This document shows positions 13,101 through 24,173 of a stretch of DNA of 64,000 nucleotides, one piece after another. Location: assembly GCA_024349245.1 (NCBI GenBank), contig JALDNG010000038.1:3025501-3089500 (forward strand), written 5' to 3'. The translations under genes were made by a program, and so were the position numbers. Position 1 is the first letter of the stretch. Each line of letters opens with the position of its first letter. The notes below the pieces were generated by a model that saw only the letters and a program-made list of their open reading frames with translations, had not been told where the DNA came from and ran no database searches. This DNA comes from Neodontobutis hainanensis. Its lineage: Eukaryota; Chordata; Actinopteri; Gobiiformes; Odontobutidae.

Positions 13101-13589
13101 ATGTGATAACTATTCATGCTGTGAGCATTGGAATTTTTTTCTTTTTCCTTTTAACAGAATATGTCAGAGCTTTATCATTTCTCTGTGTAACCAATCGAAC
13201 AGTTAATCAGACAATCTAGCCAGAAGACTTTGTTCTAAAGTTCACGCTGCAGAGATATGTCGAACCTCTATGTACAAAGCACCTGGGAGATATTGTGCGA
13301 GATTGGCACAAATGTTCTGAAGGCATGATTTACTCTAGGTTTGTATTTGATCATTTAACCCCCAGAGACCCACTGTGGAAATTGGACAGCATCAATTTCA
13401 GCTTAAGTAAACTCCTGTCCAAGTTTCTCTTCATTGACAACACACATTTACGTAACTAAATGTCGCCCGGTAACGCAATAGTCTGCCATTTGTAAATAGG
13501 CATCTTTATCTGTTCATAAAATCAACCTGCATCACCTTGTTTTTGTCACATCAAATACCTGGAACTAAGTCACGTTTGTTTTTCTAGTT
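10161..13589. other. Intronic sequence, nothing recognised
   Basis: AT-rich sequence with a few denser patches (11100-11560 and 12780-12910, with retained CpGs such as CACCGCCGCGCGCTCTC). No transposon, SINE or exon is recognised. Confidence 0.4.
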
Positions 13590-13800
13590 CAGTCATTTCC
13601 TGTTTTATTTTGTCACTCACACTTTTGTCTCATTTCAGGTCTGTCTACTTCCTGCCTTTGTTTGTCTTTCTACCTTGTGTGATAACCCGAGACTTTCTGA
13701 TGTGTTTCACCTGGTCCCCTTGAGTATATAAACCCCTCTTTTTCCACGTCACAGTTTTACAGCATTGAAGAAATAAAAACCTTTAATATTCATGAGTTTC
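13590..13800 (+). repeat. Possible retroelement-derived segment with TATA-like box and AATAAA
   Basis: After a run of TTCCTGTTTTATTTTGTCAC-like text, a TATATAA (13725-13731) is followed about 45 bp later by AATAAA (13772-13777) and ACCTTTAATATTCATGAG. The arrangement resembles LTR or non-LTR termini common in fish, but no terminal repeat or coding part was identified. Confidence 0.3.
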
Positions 13801-14224
13801 AGAAATGTATTTATTAATTGTCACACAGTGAAAATTCCCTTAAACTCACACCAATGCTGCTCTAGAAGTGAGTGTAAATCATCTGCCCTCGACCTGTTTT
13901 TCGTCATATTCTCTGATTCAGTCAATCACAGTTCACTAAAAAAGCCAAAAAGAGAGAAACGATATGGACAATAAGGTGACTAATTGTCATTTAAAAGATA
14001 AATTAAACCTGGATTTGACTTTGACCTTAATTTTATGTTAATTAGTAAATGTACAGATATTAGATTGGACTGATTAGCAAGTTTTGTAGGTTATAATATT
14101 GCAAATAATTATAAAATGTTTTGATTCTGATCATTCAGTGCAATGCTTTACTATTTTGGGTTGGCTTCAGTTTCAATCCATAAGTATGCATGTGTAGGTG
14201 TTTATGTTTTTCTAAATTGGTCAT

Positions 14225-14335
14225 AGTGAATGAATATTTGTCTGTCAGTGTATGTCTCCAAGTGTTAACCCTGCGATTTACTTGCATCTGTCCAAAGTTT
14301 ATTTACCTTATGCTCAGATTTGCTGGAAAAAGGCC
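14225..14335 (+). mobile_element. SINE family A, internal fragment
   Basis: GTGAATGAATATTTGTCTGT, then GTGTATGTCTCC, AACCCTGCGA and TCTGTCCAAAG correspond in order to the 3' half of the intact copy near 29440-29520. The head and tail are missing. The match is imperfect and short. Confidence 0.5.
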
Positions 14336-16091
14336 CTGTGAACAATAAAAAAAACAGTAATAATGAGCTGTGTATCTTATAATTCATAAAGCATTCATAG
14401 TTCTCTTTACTTTTGTGGGCAATGCTTTTATGTATAAGTATCTGCTGGGGCATGTGGAAGGTGATAATGTCCTATAATCCTGACAGTTAAAGGGTAATAG
14501 GGGACCAATAGGATACAGGCAGACAGTATTGCATTGGAATTAGTTAGCCTGGATAATAGCATTTGTTTTCTGCCACGAAGGACATTAAAGTCTATAATGT
14601 GATTGAGGCCATCCAAAAGCGTGATAGTGACTTGGATCCTTTAGGAGAAACACAATGACTCACGGTAAACCCTGTCATCTGTATGCGCAGTTCAGCACTT
14701 CCTGTTATCACAAGGGGAAGAAAAAGCCATGAAAGGTCGCCTCAGAAACATCCCTCTGTGACAATGACAACAGGCCGGGTATTAACCAGGTCCGCCTCTC
14801 AAATTTAGAGGTGACGCTCATGACCCGAATCGGCAATTCAGCTTATTTTCTGGAGCAAGACGATGGGAAAGTTCAGAATGAGTTCAGCTGCATTCATTTA
14901 GTTTGTTCCTCTAAATTGGCGAGCTCAGCTTTTGTAGAATAAACTGAAGGTAGTGACATATTTCTTCTATTTCTCTGCATAAATAGGAAAAGGAGAGGGC
15001 TAACCTCCATTGTGTAAACATAACACGATACATGTATGAACCAGTGTTGGCTCTCATTGTCCGCTGGGAGAACATAAAAATACATGAAGATGGGGAACGG
15101 GCTCCATCCATAACCCCGCGGACAGTGGTTGCAGGCAGGCGTTAACTAGCTTGCCTGTTGTATACTCCTGGGCAGGCAGGGCTGATATACGAGCGCCCAG
15201 GACATGAGGTCTTCTCTGAATGCTAAAACGCAGAGTAGACCCCACCTTCGGCCGATACACACTCTATATCTCTCACAGCGCTCCCTCCACCGAACGCCCT
15301 GCAACCAATCTGACGCCTAATTAATCCTGAAGGTCCTTTGTTCCGCTGAGGTTTTCCCCCTTTCGCAATACATCCATCCTCACCTCCCTAACCCCCTACT
15401 CCCCTCCCCATCAACCACATACACTACAGGCTCTGAATACTACACCTTATTCTCATTCTCTGTCTCGGGAGAGGCACCGCTCAAGTCCCAGAGAGCAGCA
15501 CAAAGCTAACAGATGTTTTACACTTTTCTTTTTTCCTATTATCTAAAAAAAAAAGCACAGCCATGGTTAAATGTATTCCCAGTATTTCATGAATGACAGT
15601 TATGTGTTTTCCACTGTCCATTTAAAAGACAATCATTTTGGGGAATAAATGTTTGTATTAACCCAAGTTCCAAAAGATTAAGACCTGTGAGGTGTTTTTA
15701 GGATATAGATGACTAAAACCTCAAACTTTCAGCTGCTGTGGTTCTTTACTCTTCTCATGATTCTCAGTAAAACCACCTGGACTATGTCTTGACACATATG
15801 GACACAAATCCAGCACTGACCTCGACTTTTAGTCCATGAATAAACACACAGGACCAGATGACAAGTTTGAAAAGGGCTTAAGAGACATTCACCGATAAAC
15901 AACCAATACACACCTTTGTACCATATGTGCAGTTTAGATTCACTAATTCACCTTCACAATCATGTCTTTGGACAATGCACACATACTGTATAAACAGAGA
16001 GACACATATTACTGCACATTACTCATAAGATGTTTTACACATGTTAGTATTCGGTTTTGTGATGTAGACATTTGGCTCAGTGGAAATGAGA

Positions 16092-16109
16092 GGGGGGGGG
16101 GGGGGGGGG
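16092..16109 (+). repeat. G18 homopolymer
   Basis: Eighteen consecutive guanines are followed by TGTCTCTGGGGC. This is unusually long for a vertebrate intron. It would be a C-run in the ADARB2 transcript. Confidence 0.9.
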
Positions 16110-17199
16110 TGTCTCTGGGGCTAACATGGGTTCCCACTGGGGCCTTGTGATCAGGAGGGGCATGTGAGTGGGCGGACTGGGACCTCCACTATCAAGGGAT
16201 TTTTTGTAGAGCACTTTGTTTTTATAGAATGGCTTATTCACTGATTACGATTTAGTGAAACCTGTATTCAGCAATCAGCCACTGACTCCTTTAATGAGCT
16301 CAGAAGAAAAACACTGAAGAATATGAATACATACATACAAATGGATTAGTTATATTACTTAAGGGTTGATATTTGTTTTGTTTTTTTGACCTACTTTAAC
16401 ATCTACCTTAACTTTAACTGTAGAGTGTTCTTAACCTCCATTAGGGCATGTCTTTTCATTTAGGTCAGCGCGCCCTGTGAGAGATCGCAGAAGCTGTAGT
16501 GTCTTAGCTTGTGTTTCAGGTTAGACTCTATCTGGAAACAACATGGCATTAACTATTATTATATAACAATACTACTACTACTATTTTTAGATAATTACTA
16601 TTAAAAAGTGTTGAATTTGCACCATGACTGTCCTAGTCCCCCTGCTATACAGCTTCCTTAGAGAGTAATGTGTTTTCTGAAGCCAGAAAGCAGTTGTGTT
16701 GCCATGTTGTTAGTGTCTTTCAGATCTGTGGGTCTTAGATATAATCCTAAAAAGTCTGTAACAGGGCTAGCAATGTGGAGTGGAGTGTTAAATACATGAT
16801 TTGAGAGTGCACTGCTACATCTACTTAAAGCTTCAGATTTATGTAGAAAAGGGAACTGCCTTGAAAGTTCACTGAAGACCAACACAGGGTGAATTTGATC
16901 ACCTGCCACGTGTAAGCTCTGTTTGGAGACCGTACAGTGAAAGGACAACTGAAGGAAGCAGAAGGTCATTTAAAGATGGTCGGACCAGTCCTCTCTCCTC
17001 TCGCTGCAGCCTGAGCGCCGCAGATAAACCTCCACATGGCAGCCACACAGGACCAATAGATGTGATTTATCGGAAGCCATTTGGTACCTGAACGCCTATG
17101 AAATTGTAATGAACTTGATTATGCTTTTAATGAAGTGTGAGAGGTTCTTCAGGAATGATTATAGCCATGCTTCGTCTCATGGCTCGGGGGCTGTGAACA

Positions 17200-17223
17200 G
17201 GAAGAGGAGGAAGAGGAGGAAGG
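17200..17223 (+). repeat. Purine-rich GAGGAA repeat
   Basis: GGAAGAGGAGGAAGAGGAGG is a short imperfect hexamer repeat. Confidence 0.85.
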
Positions 17224-18910
17224 GATAACTGGTATTTACAATGAACTGTCTTAAGAGATGAAGAGCTGTAACTACTGTAAAAACTGTCCAAGGCCCAGTC
17301 CCTTTTCTACACCGTACAAACTGTCAGGCTCCAGCGGACCACAGTTCAGGCTAAAAGAGTGGGTCTTTGTCTGGACCACACTGAAACAAGGCCCTCTGTG
17401 CTGTGAACATGTGTTTAACAAAGGTCTGGACTTTCAAATCAAATGCAGGAAGTCACAGACAGTTAAACATATGAAGAAAACAGAAAATAATGTCAGGAAA
17501 AGGAAAAAGAGAGATCCAACATTTTGTTCTATTTTTAACAAAATATTTAACTTCACAAATACAGACTTTACTCAAATTGTGTTGATGCATAAACACACAT
17601 GTCCCAGTAACATACCCAACAACTAAACAGTTGAACAAAAATTCCAAACATTTCTAGACAAATACTGAACAAAGAGCAAGGTAAGAAACAAAAGAAGGCA
17701 ACCAAAGCAATGAAAACTACTTTGTGTTTGTATTATTTATGACTTACTTGGTGCTGATCTGAAAATAAATGAGCAAACACAAGATAGTCTATGCTTTTTA
17801 AACAAAAGTATTGTTGATATGTTAAGTTATTGATAAATGTGTATACAGTTTAGTGCAGTTAGAAAGAAGAAAGAATGAAATGAGTCAGGTTGCTCATAAC
17901 TGTGGCAGTGACTGCTCTGTGGCGTTGAGGGGCAGTGTAGTTCGAGTAAAGAAGCACGCGGCTCCATTTGAACACATTAGAGCTGTTTTACAGTAAAAGC
18001 ACGGTGTCTTGACCCGACCAACCCCATTTCAATTCCTCTCTGCTCAGGGATTTTCCCACAAAGCCGCATGCTGACGCGGTACATTACATCCGACAGCCCG
18101 CAGCCTCATAGGTCATATTTTGCATACATATTAGAAAAACGGAGATGATTATAACCTTTGGATATACGAGGAGCTCCCATTCACACGACCAACATTATTG
18201 TTCAGTCATTTCACAGTCTTTTATGTGTGATTGTCATTAAATACCAAATGATGAGGTAAGTGGCTGCTAAAAGGGCAAAGCCAAGGTCCAGAGGCAGACA
18301 CAGTGTCAGAGTGTGCTCGTGCCTAATGTAATGAGACATAAGGAGTATTTACAGAGAGGATAAAGGTTTAAAGGCCCTCTATTATGCTCTCTAAGTTTTC
18401 GTTTGTTTTAGTGAGATGTTTTTTATATGTCTGCAAATCCAACAGCCACAGTCAGGTGGCGCTGTTTCCTTCTAAACATACATCTCTCTAATTTCTAAGG
18501 ATGTTTAGCCTGGCTTTCTGTTACATAGTGAGGTAGATGGGTAACACAATAAGCCTGTGAGAAGAGCATAAAAGTGTCAATGGCCATCAAATGTATGTAT
18601 AATCTTAGTTTAAAGGTTTTTTGATGTTATGGTTTATCAAAGACAGAAGTAGACGACGCAGACAAAGTACGGTTGTGTCGGTAAGATTTTGTGCTAAACT
18701 TGATATGTATTTCAAATTTAGATATGGATAGTTGATTGATAAATGCACAATGTATTCTTTTACGTTGTTTGAAAAAAGCTAGGTCTGTGTGTTTCTTTCT
18801 TAGCACTAATGTTTAATGAGACGCCGAGGCTTTTATTGCAAGAGCAGAAAGGCAACAAAGCCAATCATTTGTAAAAACATCAGTACACCTCTATATCGAA
18901 AGGCAAGGTA

Positions 18911-19190
18911 CTAGGGCTGTGCCATTAATCGTAATCAGTCGCAATCGCCAAACAATCTTTTGAGCACATGTAATTTTATTTATTAAGATATAAATATTTT
19001 CATTCAAAATCAGAGCTTCTGTTTTAAATTCATAATTATGATTAAATAAACTCATTTGGCCTGGGAAAACCTGCTCCCAGTGCTGTGCACACTTTGGACA
19101 AGACTTGGGGCAGTTTAAATGTATATACAGTTTATGAAATGTTTTGTCATGCACTTCTATCATTTAGAATGTAGCATGTTTGATCTTGTA
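18911..19190. mobile_element. Possible DNA-transposon end (GGGCTG...ATTAATCG type)
   Basis: The stretch begins TAGGGCTGTGCCATTAATCG followed by AATCGC repeats, resembling the left end of common vertebrate hAT-like elements (GGGCTGGGCGATTAATCG). The opposite terminus is not recognisable and the right limit given is a guess. Confidence 0.35.
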
Positions 19191-19479
19191 CTCTATTCAG
19201 ACTAGACTGGTGTTTATTTTAAATTTATCTTAAACAACAAAAATGAATTTATTCAATCATAAATCCTGGATGCACTGGACTACAGGGAAGACACTGGCAC
19301 GAAGGCAAAGCATTTTAAGGTATTATCTAGAGATGCTAAAACAATATCACAAACTGTTTGTAAATGAACTATTTCTCAACAAAACTGGCACCATTGTTTT
19401 CTTTTTCACAACTACAGTCACTTATCAAATCTAAACATAATCTCACAAAATACAACCTCATTAAACCCTGATGACATTT

Positions 19480-20110
19480 CCACGAGCGTTTCTATGCACC
19501 TGTCTGCTAACACACTGCAAACACAGACATTTCATCTGACAGAAGCGACAGTTAATGATGAATGGAGATGTTTTATCAGACTATTTGCACTGCGACACTC
19601 GTGGTGATAATCACAGTTGATGGTGCAGTGTGTGGCGTGCTTCGGCAGCTGTCAGGACGTGTGTATCTGCTGCCATCACTGTCCACAAGCTCCGGCTGTA
19701 ACACTATCTGAGAGGAAAGCTGGCTTTAATCAACTCGGCTTTAATGTGTTGTTCACACCTTCCCTCCTCGGCTCGTGGCGGATTCCTATCTTAGACAGGG
19801 TGCCTGGCCCGGCGATCACTGTTGCTAATTTGTTGTGGCAATATTAATTAATGATCAGCCTGTCACAGCTGTTTATATGGAGACAGATTAGAAGTGGGAG
19901 AGATTAGACAAAGAAAACAATCTGTGAGAGGCTCAGCGCTGACAGGGGTCACCTTCATGTCTCAAATCATATTCAATTTGCTGCAGCCGAGGAAGGGAAA
20001 TTACTGCACTTGACCAGACCGGACCGTAGCCTTCTCTATCAGCGCCCATTTAGATTAGACAAAATCAAATCATGAGCGGAAAAAAGACAATATATCAAGT
20101 TGCTGGGTAC
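19480..20110. promoter_or_regulatory. Candidate conserved non-coding (enhancer-like) block
   Basis: This is a repeat-free stretch with mixed base composition, retained CpGs (GCGACACTCGTGG, GGCGTGCTTCGG, CCCGGCGATC) and dense homeodomain/POU-like cores (TTAATGATGAATGG, CAATATTAATTAATGATCAG). It is unlike the decayed AT-rich intron around it. This is compositional inference only; conservation was not measured. Confidence 0.35.
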
Positions 20111-20259
20111 TCGGAGCTTACTGTTTTTTTCTACTGTCTTTTCCTCCTAGCATAACAGTAATATTACTACAATTGTCCATATTGTACTGCTTAGAATTGT
20201 TGCTAAGCCCAAGCATTATATGTTTGGCTGTTGTTCCATAAATGACACAGAAAGGTATT

Positions 20260-20280
20260 AAAAAAAAAAAAAAAAAAAAA
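20260..20280 (+). repeat. A21 tract
   Basis: Twenty-one consecutive adenines follow GGTATT. No retroelement body is recognisable upstream, so it may be a simple homopolymer or an old tail. Confidence 0.9.
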
Positions 20281-20399
20281 CAGCTCTTAATTTTGATGAA
20301 CATATTCTTCTAAGCCACTGTGGCAGCCCTTTAATGTCTCTCCTTTCCAGCGTCTCTTCCATTAACCTTCATTTTCACTGGCCATTTCAAATGTGCCTT

Positions 20400-20670
20400 A
20401 ATCCAAGGTGACAGAGAGCTGCCGCCTGACCGCTGACCTCCGCACTGTCCTTCCACTGCCGGCTTAATGCTCCGCTCCACACATACACACCAGTCATGGG
20501 TTTTAGTTGACTTGGCAACGCAGCGGCACGTTGTGACGGCGAGTAAAGATTAAGTGGCCAATCAAAGCCTGAACAGTGTGGTAATCAGTCCACTTGGTAA
20601 AATGGGTGTCAGGATTACTGCAGCCGTTTGGCAGGCCTTGTAGCGGTGCTTTAACTACAATTAAACCTGT
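20400..20670. promoter_or_regulatory. Candidate conserved non-coding block
   Basis: This is a CpG-containing, repeat-free segment (GCCGCCTGACCGCTGACC, GGCAACGCAGCGGCACG, GTGACGGCGAGTAAAG) with a CCAAT-type motif (GGCCAATCAAAG) and TAAT cores. It may continue from the 19480-20110 block across the A21 tract. Confidence 0.3.
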
Positions 20671-22954
20671 TTCTTACAGAGAGAGTGGTTTATAACAAAC
20701 ATGCTGAGGTCTGTGAAGGTGTCGAGCAAGCCTTTTAAATCCTAAGTGAGTTTCCTTGTGGTTAACATTAGGGATAATCTAGTGCTAAATATCCCTTGAG
20801 AATAACAAAGTATTGAGTGTAAAGCAGACATCTCCTAAGAATACATCTGATTTCCCTGGATAAGTAAAGGTTAACGGAGGAATTCGTAAATTAAGATCCT
20901 TGCTAAAAGATAAATAGCACTTTAATGTCAAGCAGACTGAGTAGACCAATGACTCATTTAAAGGCAATTCCCTCAGACACAAGTTCAAAAGGAGGAGTGA
21001 GAAAAGTATAGGCTTCATTACTGTACACAAGCACTGACACATCTCTGTCTGCCCAATCTAAGTAACATCTATCTATGTAACATCTAAAATACAGATGAAG
21101 AAAATACACGTTTTAAAGGAAAGGTTACAGTAGGTATATTAGGGAATTTAGGAATTAGCTTTTCAGGTTTTTGGAGTTTGAGTAAAATTTCAGGAGAGTT
21201 GGCTTTTGATAACAGGCACTACTGGGTCTAACGCAAAACCTAATGATGGGAGTAATAACATTTGGATATTAGTAGTGTCTCCAAAATTAATTGCTAAGCT
21301 AAAATGATAAAGAACAAAATGTATTCAACAGGAACTGACAAGGTTTGCACCGGTTTTATGCAGATTTTGGCGCAGGACTATTTTACTGCACCTTTAATGT
21401 CCTTGTTTTAGGGCTTCTTACCAAATTAAAAGCTTATTATAATATATAATTAATAGTTACTGAATGGCTATGTTTAGACCGGATGAAGGTTAGGGGCTTT
21501 GTATCAGATTGCAAAATACATTATAACCTTATAACCAACAGAAGTATGTTGTCCACAAATTCCCTGAAGGAGTGCCAAGAGTGGGCAGGATGTTGCTGTG
21601 CTGTTAATGGCATCCCTATTGTGTGACCGGTGCTGAAGGCGGAGTTTTTCTTATATGTGAGCTGCATGTCTGAACCAAGGACATCCTCAAGAGAACAAAT
21701 ATAAAAGAGGCTATGTTTGATTAGCTTAACTTGTAATTATGGGCTGAATAATCTCAAAATCCACATTGTGCTAATATTGTGCAGTCTATTATTCAAGTTG
21801 TGTATGCAGGGTTGCAAAGGTCTGACCACAATACAACTCCTTGCAGCAATGGATAGTTTAAATTTTTTATTAGGAGTGCTAGATTTAGGAGTCGGGGGTT
21901 CAGCCCAGGTATGAAGGGCTAATACAGCAGCTCATTCTCATGTTCCACTCTGCTGACTTAATGCTACAGGTAATGCTAAAAAGGTGACTCTTACTGTGAT
22001 TGTCCTTCACATTCAAGTGCATATTCTGGGCCATCCTCTTTATAATATTCAAGGCTTTTCACAATAATAATGAGCACAAACTTTGTCGGTAAAGTTTGAG
22101 GATGAGCATAGACTTTAAATAAATATGAAGTGATACAACCTTTTCTTTCTCTGAAAGGTTGTTTGTGTGGAGACCAACGTCTGCAAATTCATTCACTGTG
22201 TTGGTTGGACTCTTGAGCGTAATTGGTAAAACCTTCACTGTAACCAGTCACTAGATGGCATTGGATAGGTTGAATGAAATGTTTAAATCACCTACATGAA
22301 CCTTTATAAACAGTCTGGTGTTTGCCTGTGCTTTTGTGCGATTGCGGAAAAGCATTTATGTCATATATTAACTCTATAACAAAGCATCACCTTCATCCCT
22401 CTTTCTGAAACAGGTAGCTGCAGGGAAGTCTGTGGAAAAAAGATTTAACTCGGCAAACCCAGCTTTAATGTTTGCACTGCCCCGAAGCTACAGCTGGCAC
22501 CCACCTCCACATTACACAGCACATCTGCTTTAGTCAAACGCTTCCCATGCAATCAGCGGCTGGCATTAAGGCTCGCTCACATGTGAATGAACAGGGAGGC
22601 TTTTCCGTAAGAGCTGATGGAGGCACATAATCAAGATTTAAAAAGCTAAATTCTTCAATGTGTATATTAGATAAGGTGCAGTGGGAAGTTTTATGAGTTT
22701 TGTGTGTGAGACCAGTGTTTGTGTTCCACAATAAAGTTGGCATTTGAGTCCTGGAATTGGTTAAATATTAATATTAATCCCAGATAAGTTGAAGTGGACT
22801 TGTACACAAAGACTGCTTCTGGAGTTAGATGATGATCAGTGTAACTACAGTTTTGAAAACCGGGAAGGAAGACCGACCAGAGACATGTACACATTTGTTA
22901 ACAGGTCCAGAAGGATACTAATGTAGTAGCTTTAAACTATTTACCAGTGTTACA
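20671..22954. other. Intronic sequence, nothing recognised
   Basis: AT-rich sequence. GATTTCCCTGGATAAGTAAA (20849) recalls a LINE tail. 22390-22620 is slightly GC-richer. No gene, RNA or complete repeat is identified. Confidence 0.4.
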
Positions 22955-23122
22955 GAACATCACTAGAGGCAATGTAGGTTAAGTGTCTTGCCCAAGGACA
23001 CAATGACAGTATGTGGAGGAGAGCAGGATGTTATAATGTTATGCGATGTTTCAAGCAGGGATCGAACCGCCCACCTGCCAGTTGAAGGACGGCTGCTCTA
23101 CCCACTGAGCTACTGCTGCCTC
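22955..23122 (-). mobile_element. SINE family B, 5' half abutting a Tc1 relic
   Basis: The minus strand gives AGCAGTAGCTCAGTGGGTAG (A box) and GGGCGGTTCGATCCCTGC (B box), the best-preserved tRNA-like head of the four copies, then GTGTCCTTGGGCAAGACAC. A 20-odd-bp insertion separates the B box from the central block. It ends directly against the broken inverted repeat of the Tc1 element at 23124. Confidence 0.8.
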
Positions 23123-23123
23123 A

Positions 23124-24173
23124 TGTGGTTGGGTGAAGCCATTTATTGTTAGACAATTGTGTTTACTCTTTTTAAAATCATAATGACAACAGAAACTACC
23201 CAAATGACCCTGATCAAAAGTTTACATACACCAGTTCTTAATCCTGTGTATTGCCACCTTTACCATCGATGACAGCCTGAAGTCTTTTGTGGTAGTTTGT
23301 GGATGAGGCTCTTTATTTTCTCAGATGGTAAAGTTGCACATTCTTCTTGACAAAAAGCTTGCAGTTCCTGTAAATTCTTGGGCTCTTTCATAAACTGCAC
23401 ATTTGAGATCTCCCCAGATGGGCTCAATGATACTGAGGTCAGGAGACTGAGGCCAGTCCAGAACCTTCACTGTATGCAGCTGTAGTCAATACCAGGTCGA
23501 CTTGGCCTTGTGTGTGATTGTTGTCATGTTAGAACGTCCAAGTACATCCCGTGCTTCCGGACTGATGAGTTCCAGAGGTTTTGAGGCTTGTCCCTCTGTT
23601 TTGCGTATTGTTAGTGGGATGCTTTGTGGCATTTGTTTAGTAATTGCTTTCTCAACCATTCAGCCTGTTTTTTTTTTCTCAAGTTCCTCCTTATTGTGCA
23701 GAAGCTAAAATTATTTATGTTTTTTTCTTTGCTTCTTACCATCTCTTATGCATCTCTGCATTTTACCATTTTTTGACCTTGGTTTGGTTTCAACAGAATC
23801 CCTCATTTTCCACTTCTTTATTAAAGTTTGAATACTTCTGATTGGCATTCTCAATTCCTTGGATATATTTTCCCTTTCCCATTTCAGAAACTCACTGACC
23901 ATTTATACACACACACACTGATAACAAGCCAACAGATGTTTTGACTGTTTGTGTGCATGTTGTTAGGCCAAAACCACCAGGGTATATAAACTTTTGATCA
24001 GGGTCATTTGAGTAGTTTCTGTTGTCATTTTGATTTAAATAAGCAAACATAGTTGTTTGACGATAAATGGCTTCACCCAACCACTAACTATGAGTAGAAA
24101 TATTTTTTTTTGTGGTATCATTTATATTCTCTGAAAAAAGGCCAGGGTATGTAAACGTATGAGCACAACTGTA
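23124..24173 (-). mobile_element. Tc1-like element relic with a truncated left terminus
   Basis: The right terminal inverted repeat runs from 24173 inward (TACAGTTGTGCTCATACG on the minus strand) for about 200 bp. Its inner half is mirrored at 23124-23240: both arms share GGGTGAAGCCATTTAT, ATGACAACAGAAACTAC and CCTGATCAAAAGTTTA. The outermost 95 bp or so expected on the left is missing; a SINE (22955-23122) abuts the break. The body of about 1.05 kb is shorter than a complete Tc1 element, consistent with internal loss. Confidence 0.85.
23245..23902 (-). pseudogene. Tc1-like transposase remnants
   Basis: The N-terminal helix-turn-helix part lies at 23711-23902 (GKKIS-type region reading ENISKELRMPIRSIQTLIKK). 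The C-terminal part near 23250-23470 reads DWPQSPDLSIIEPIWGDLK, the region holding the last acidic catalytic residue of DDE transposases. The catalytic core between them is largely lost and frames do not connect, so it is a dead copy. Confidence 0.8.

Larger units (their letters stand above)
14650..18900. other. Intronic sequence with scattered denser patches
   Basis: 14660-14870, 15060-15320, 16980-17080 and 18000-18140 are repeat-free, CpG-retaining patches. The rest is AT-rich. The G18 run and the GAGGAA repeat lie here. A possible transposon tip (AAAGGCCCTCTATTATGCTC) is at 18371. No gene is seen. Confidence 0.4.

Noticed and set aside
16658..16969. 103-codon minus-strand open frame as a gene
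   Set aside because: No recognisable domain, and composition typical of chance frames.
20260..20280. A21 tract as the tail of a processed pseudogene
   Set aside because: No gene-like sequence precedes it on either strand.
23040..23110. Possible tRNA gene (good A and B boxes on the minus strand)
   Set aside because: The tRNA-like head is followed by the SINE family B body (GTCCTTGGGCAAGACAC), so it is a SINE head, not a functional tRNA.
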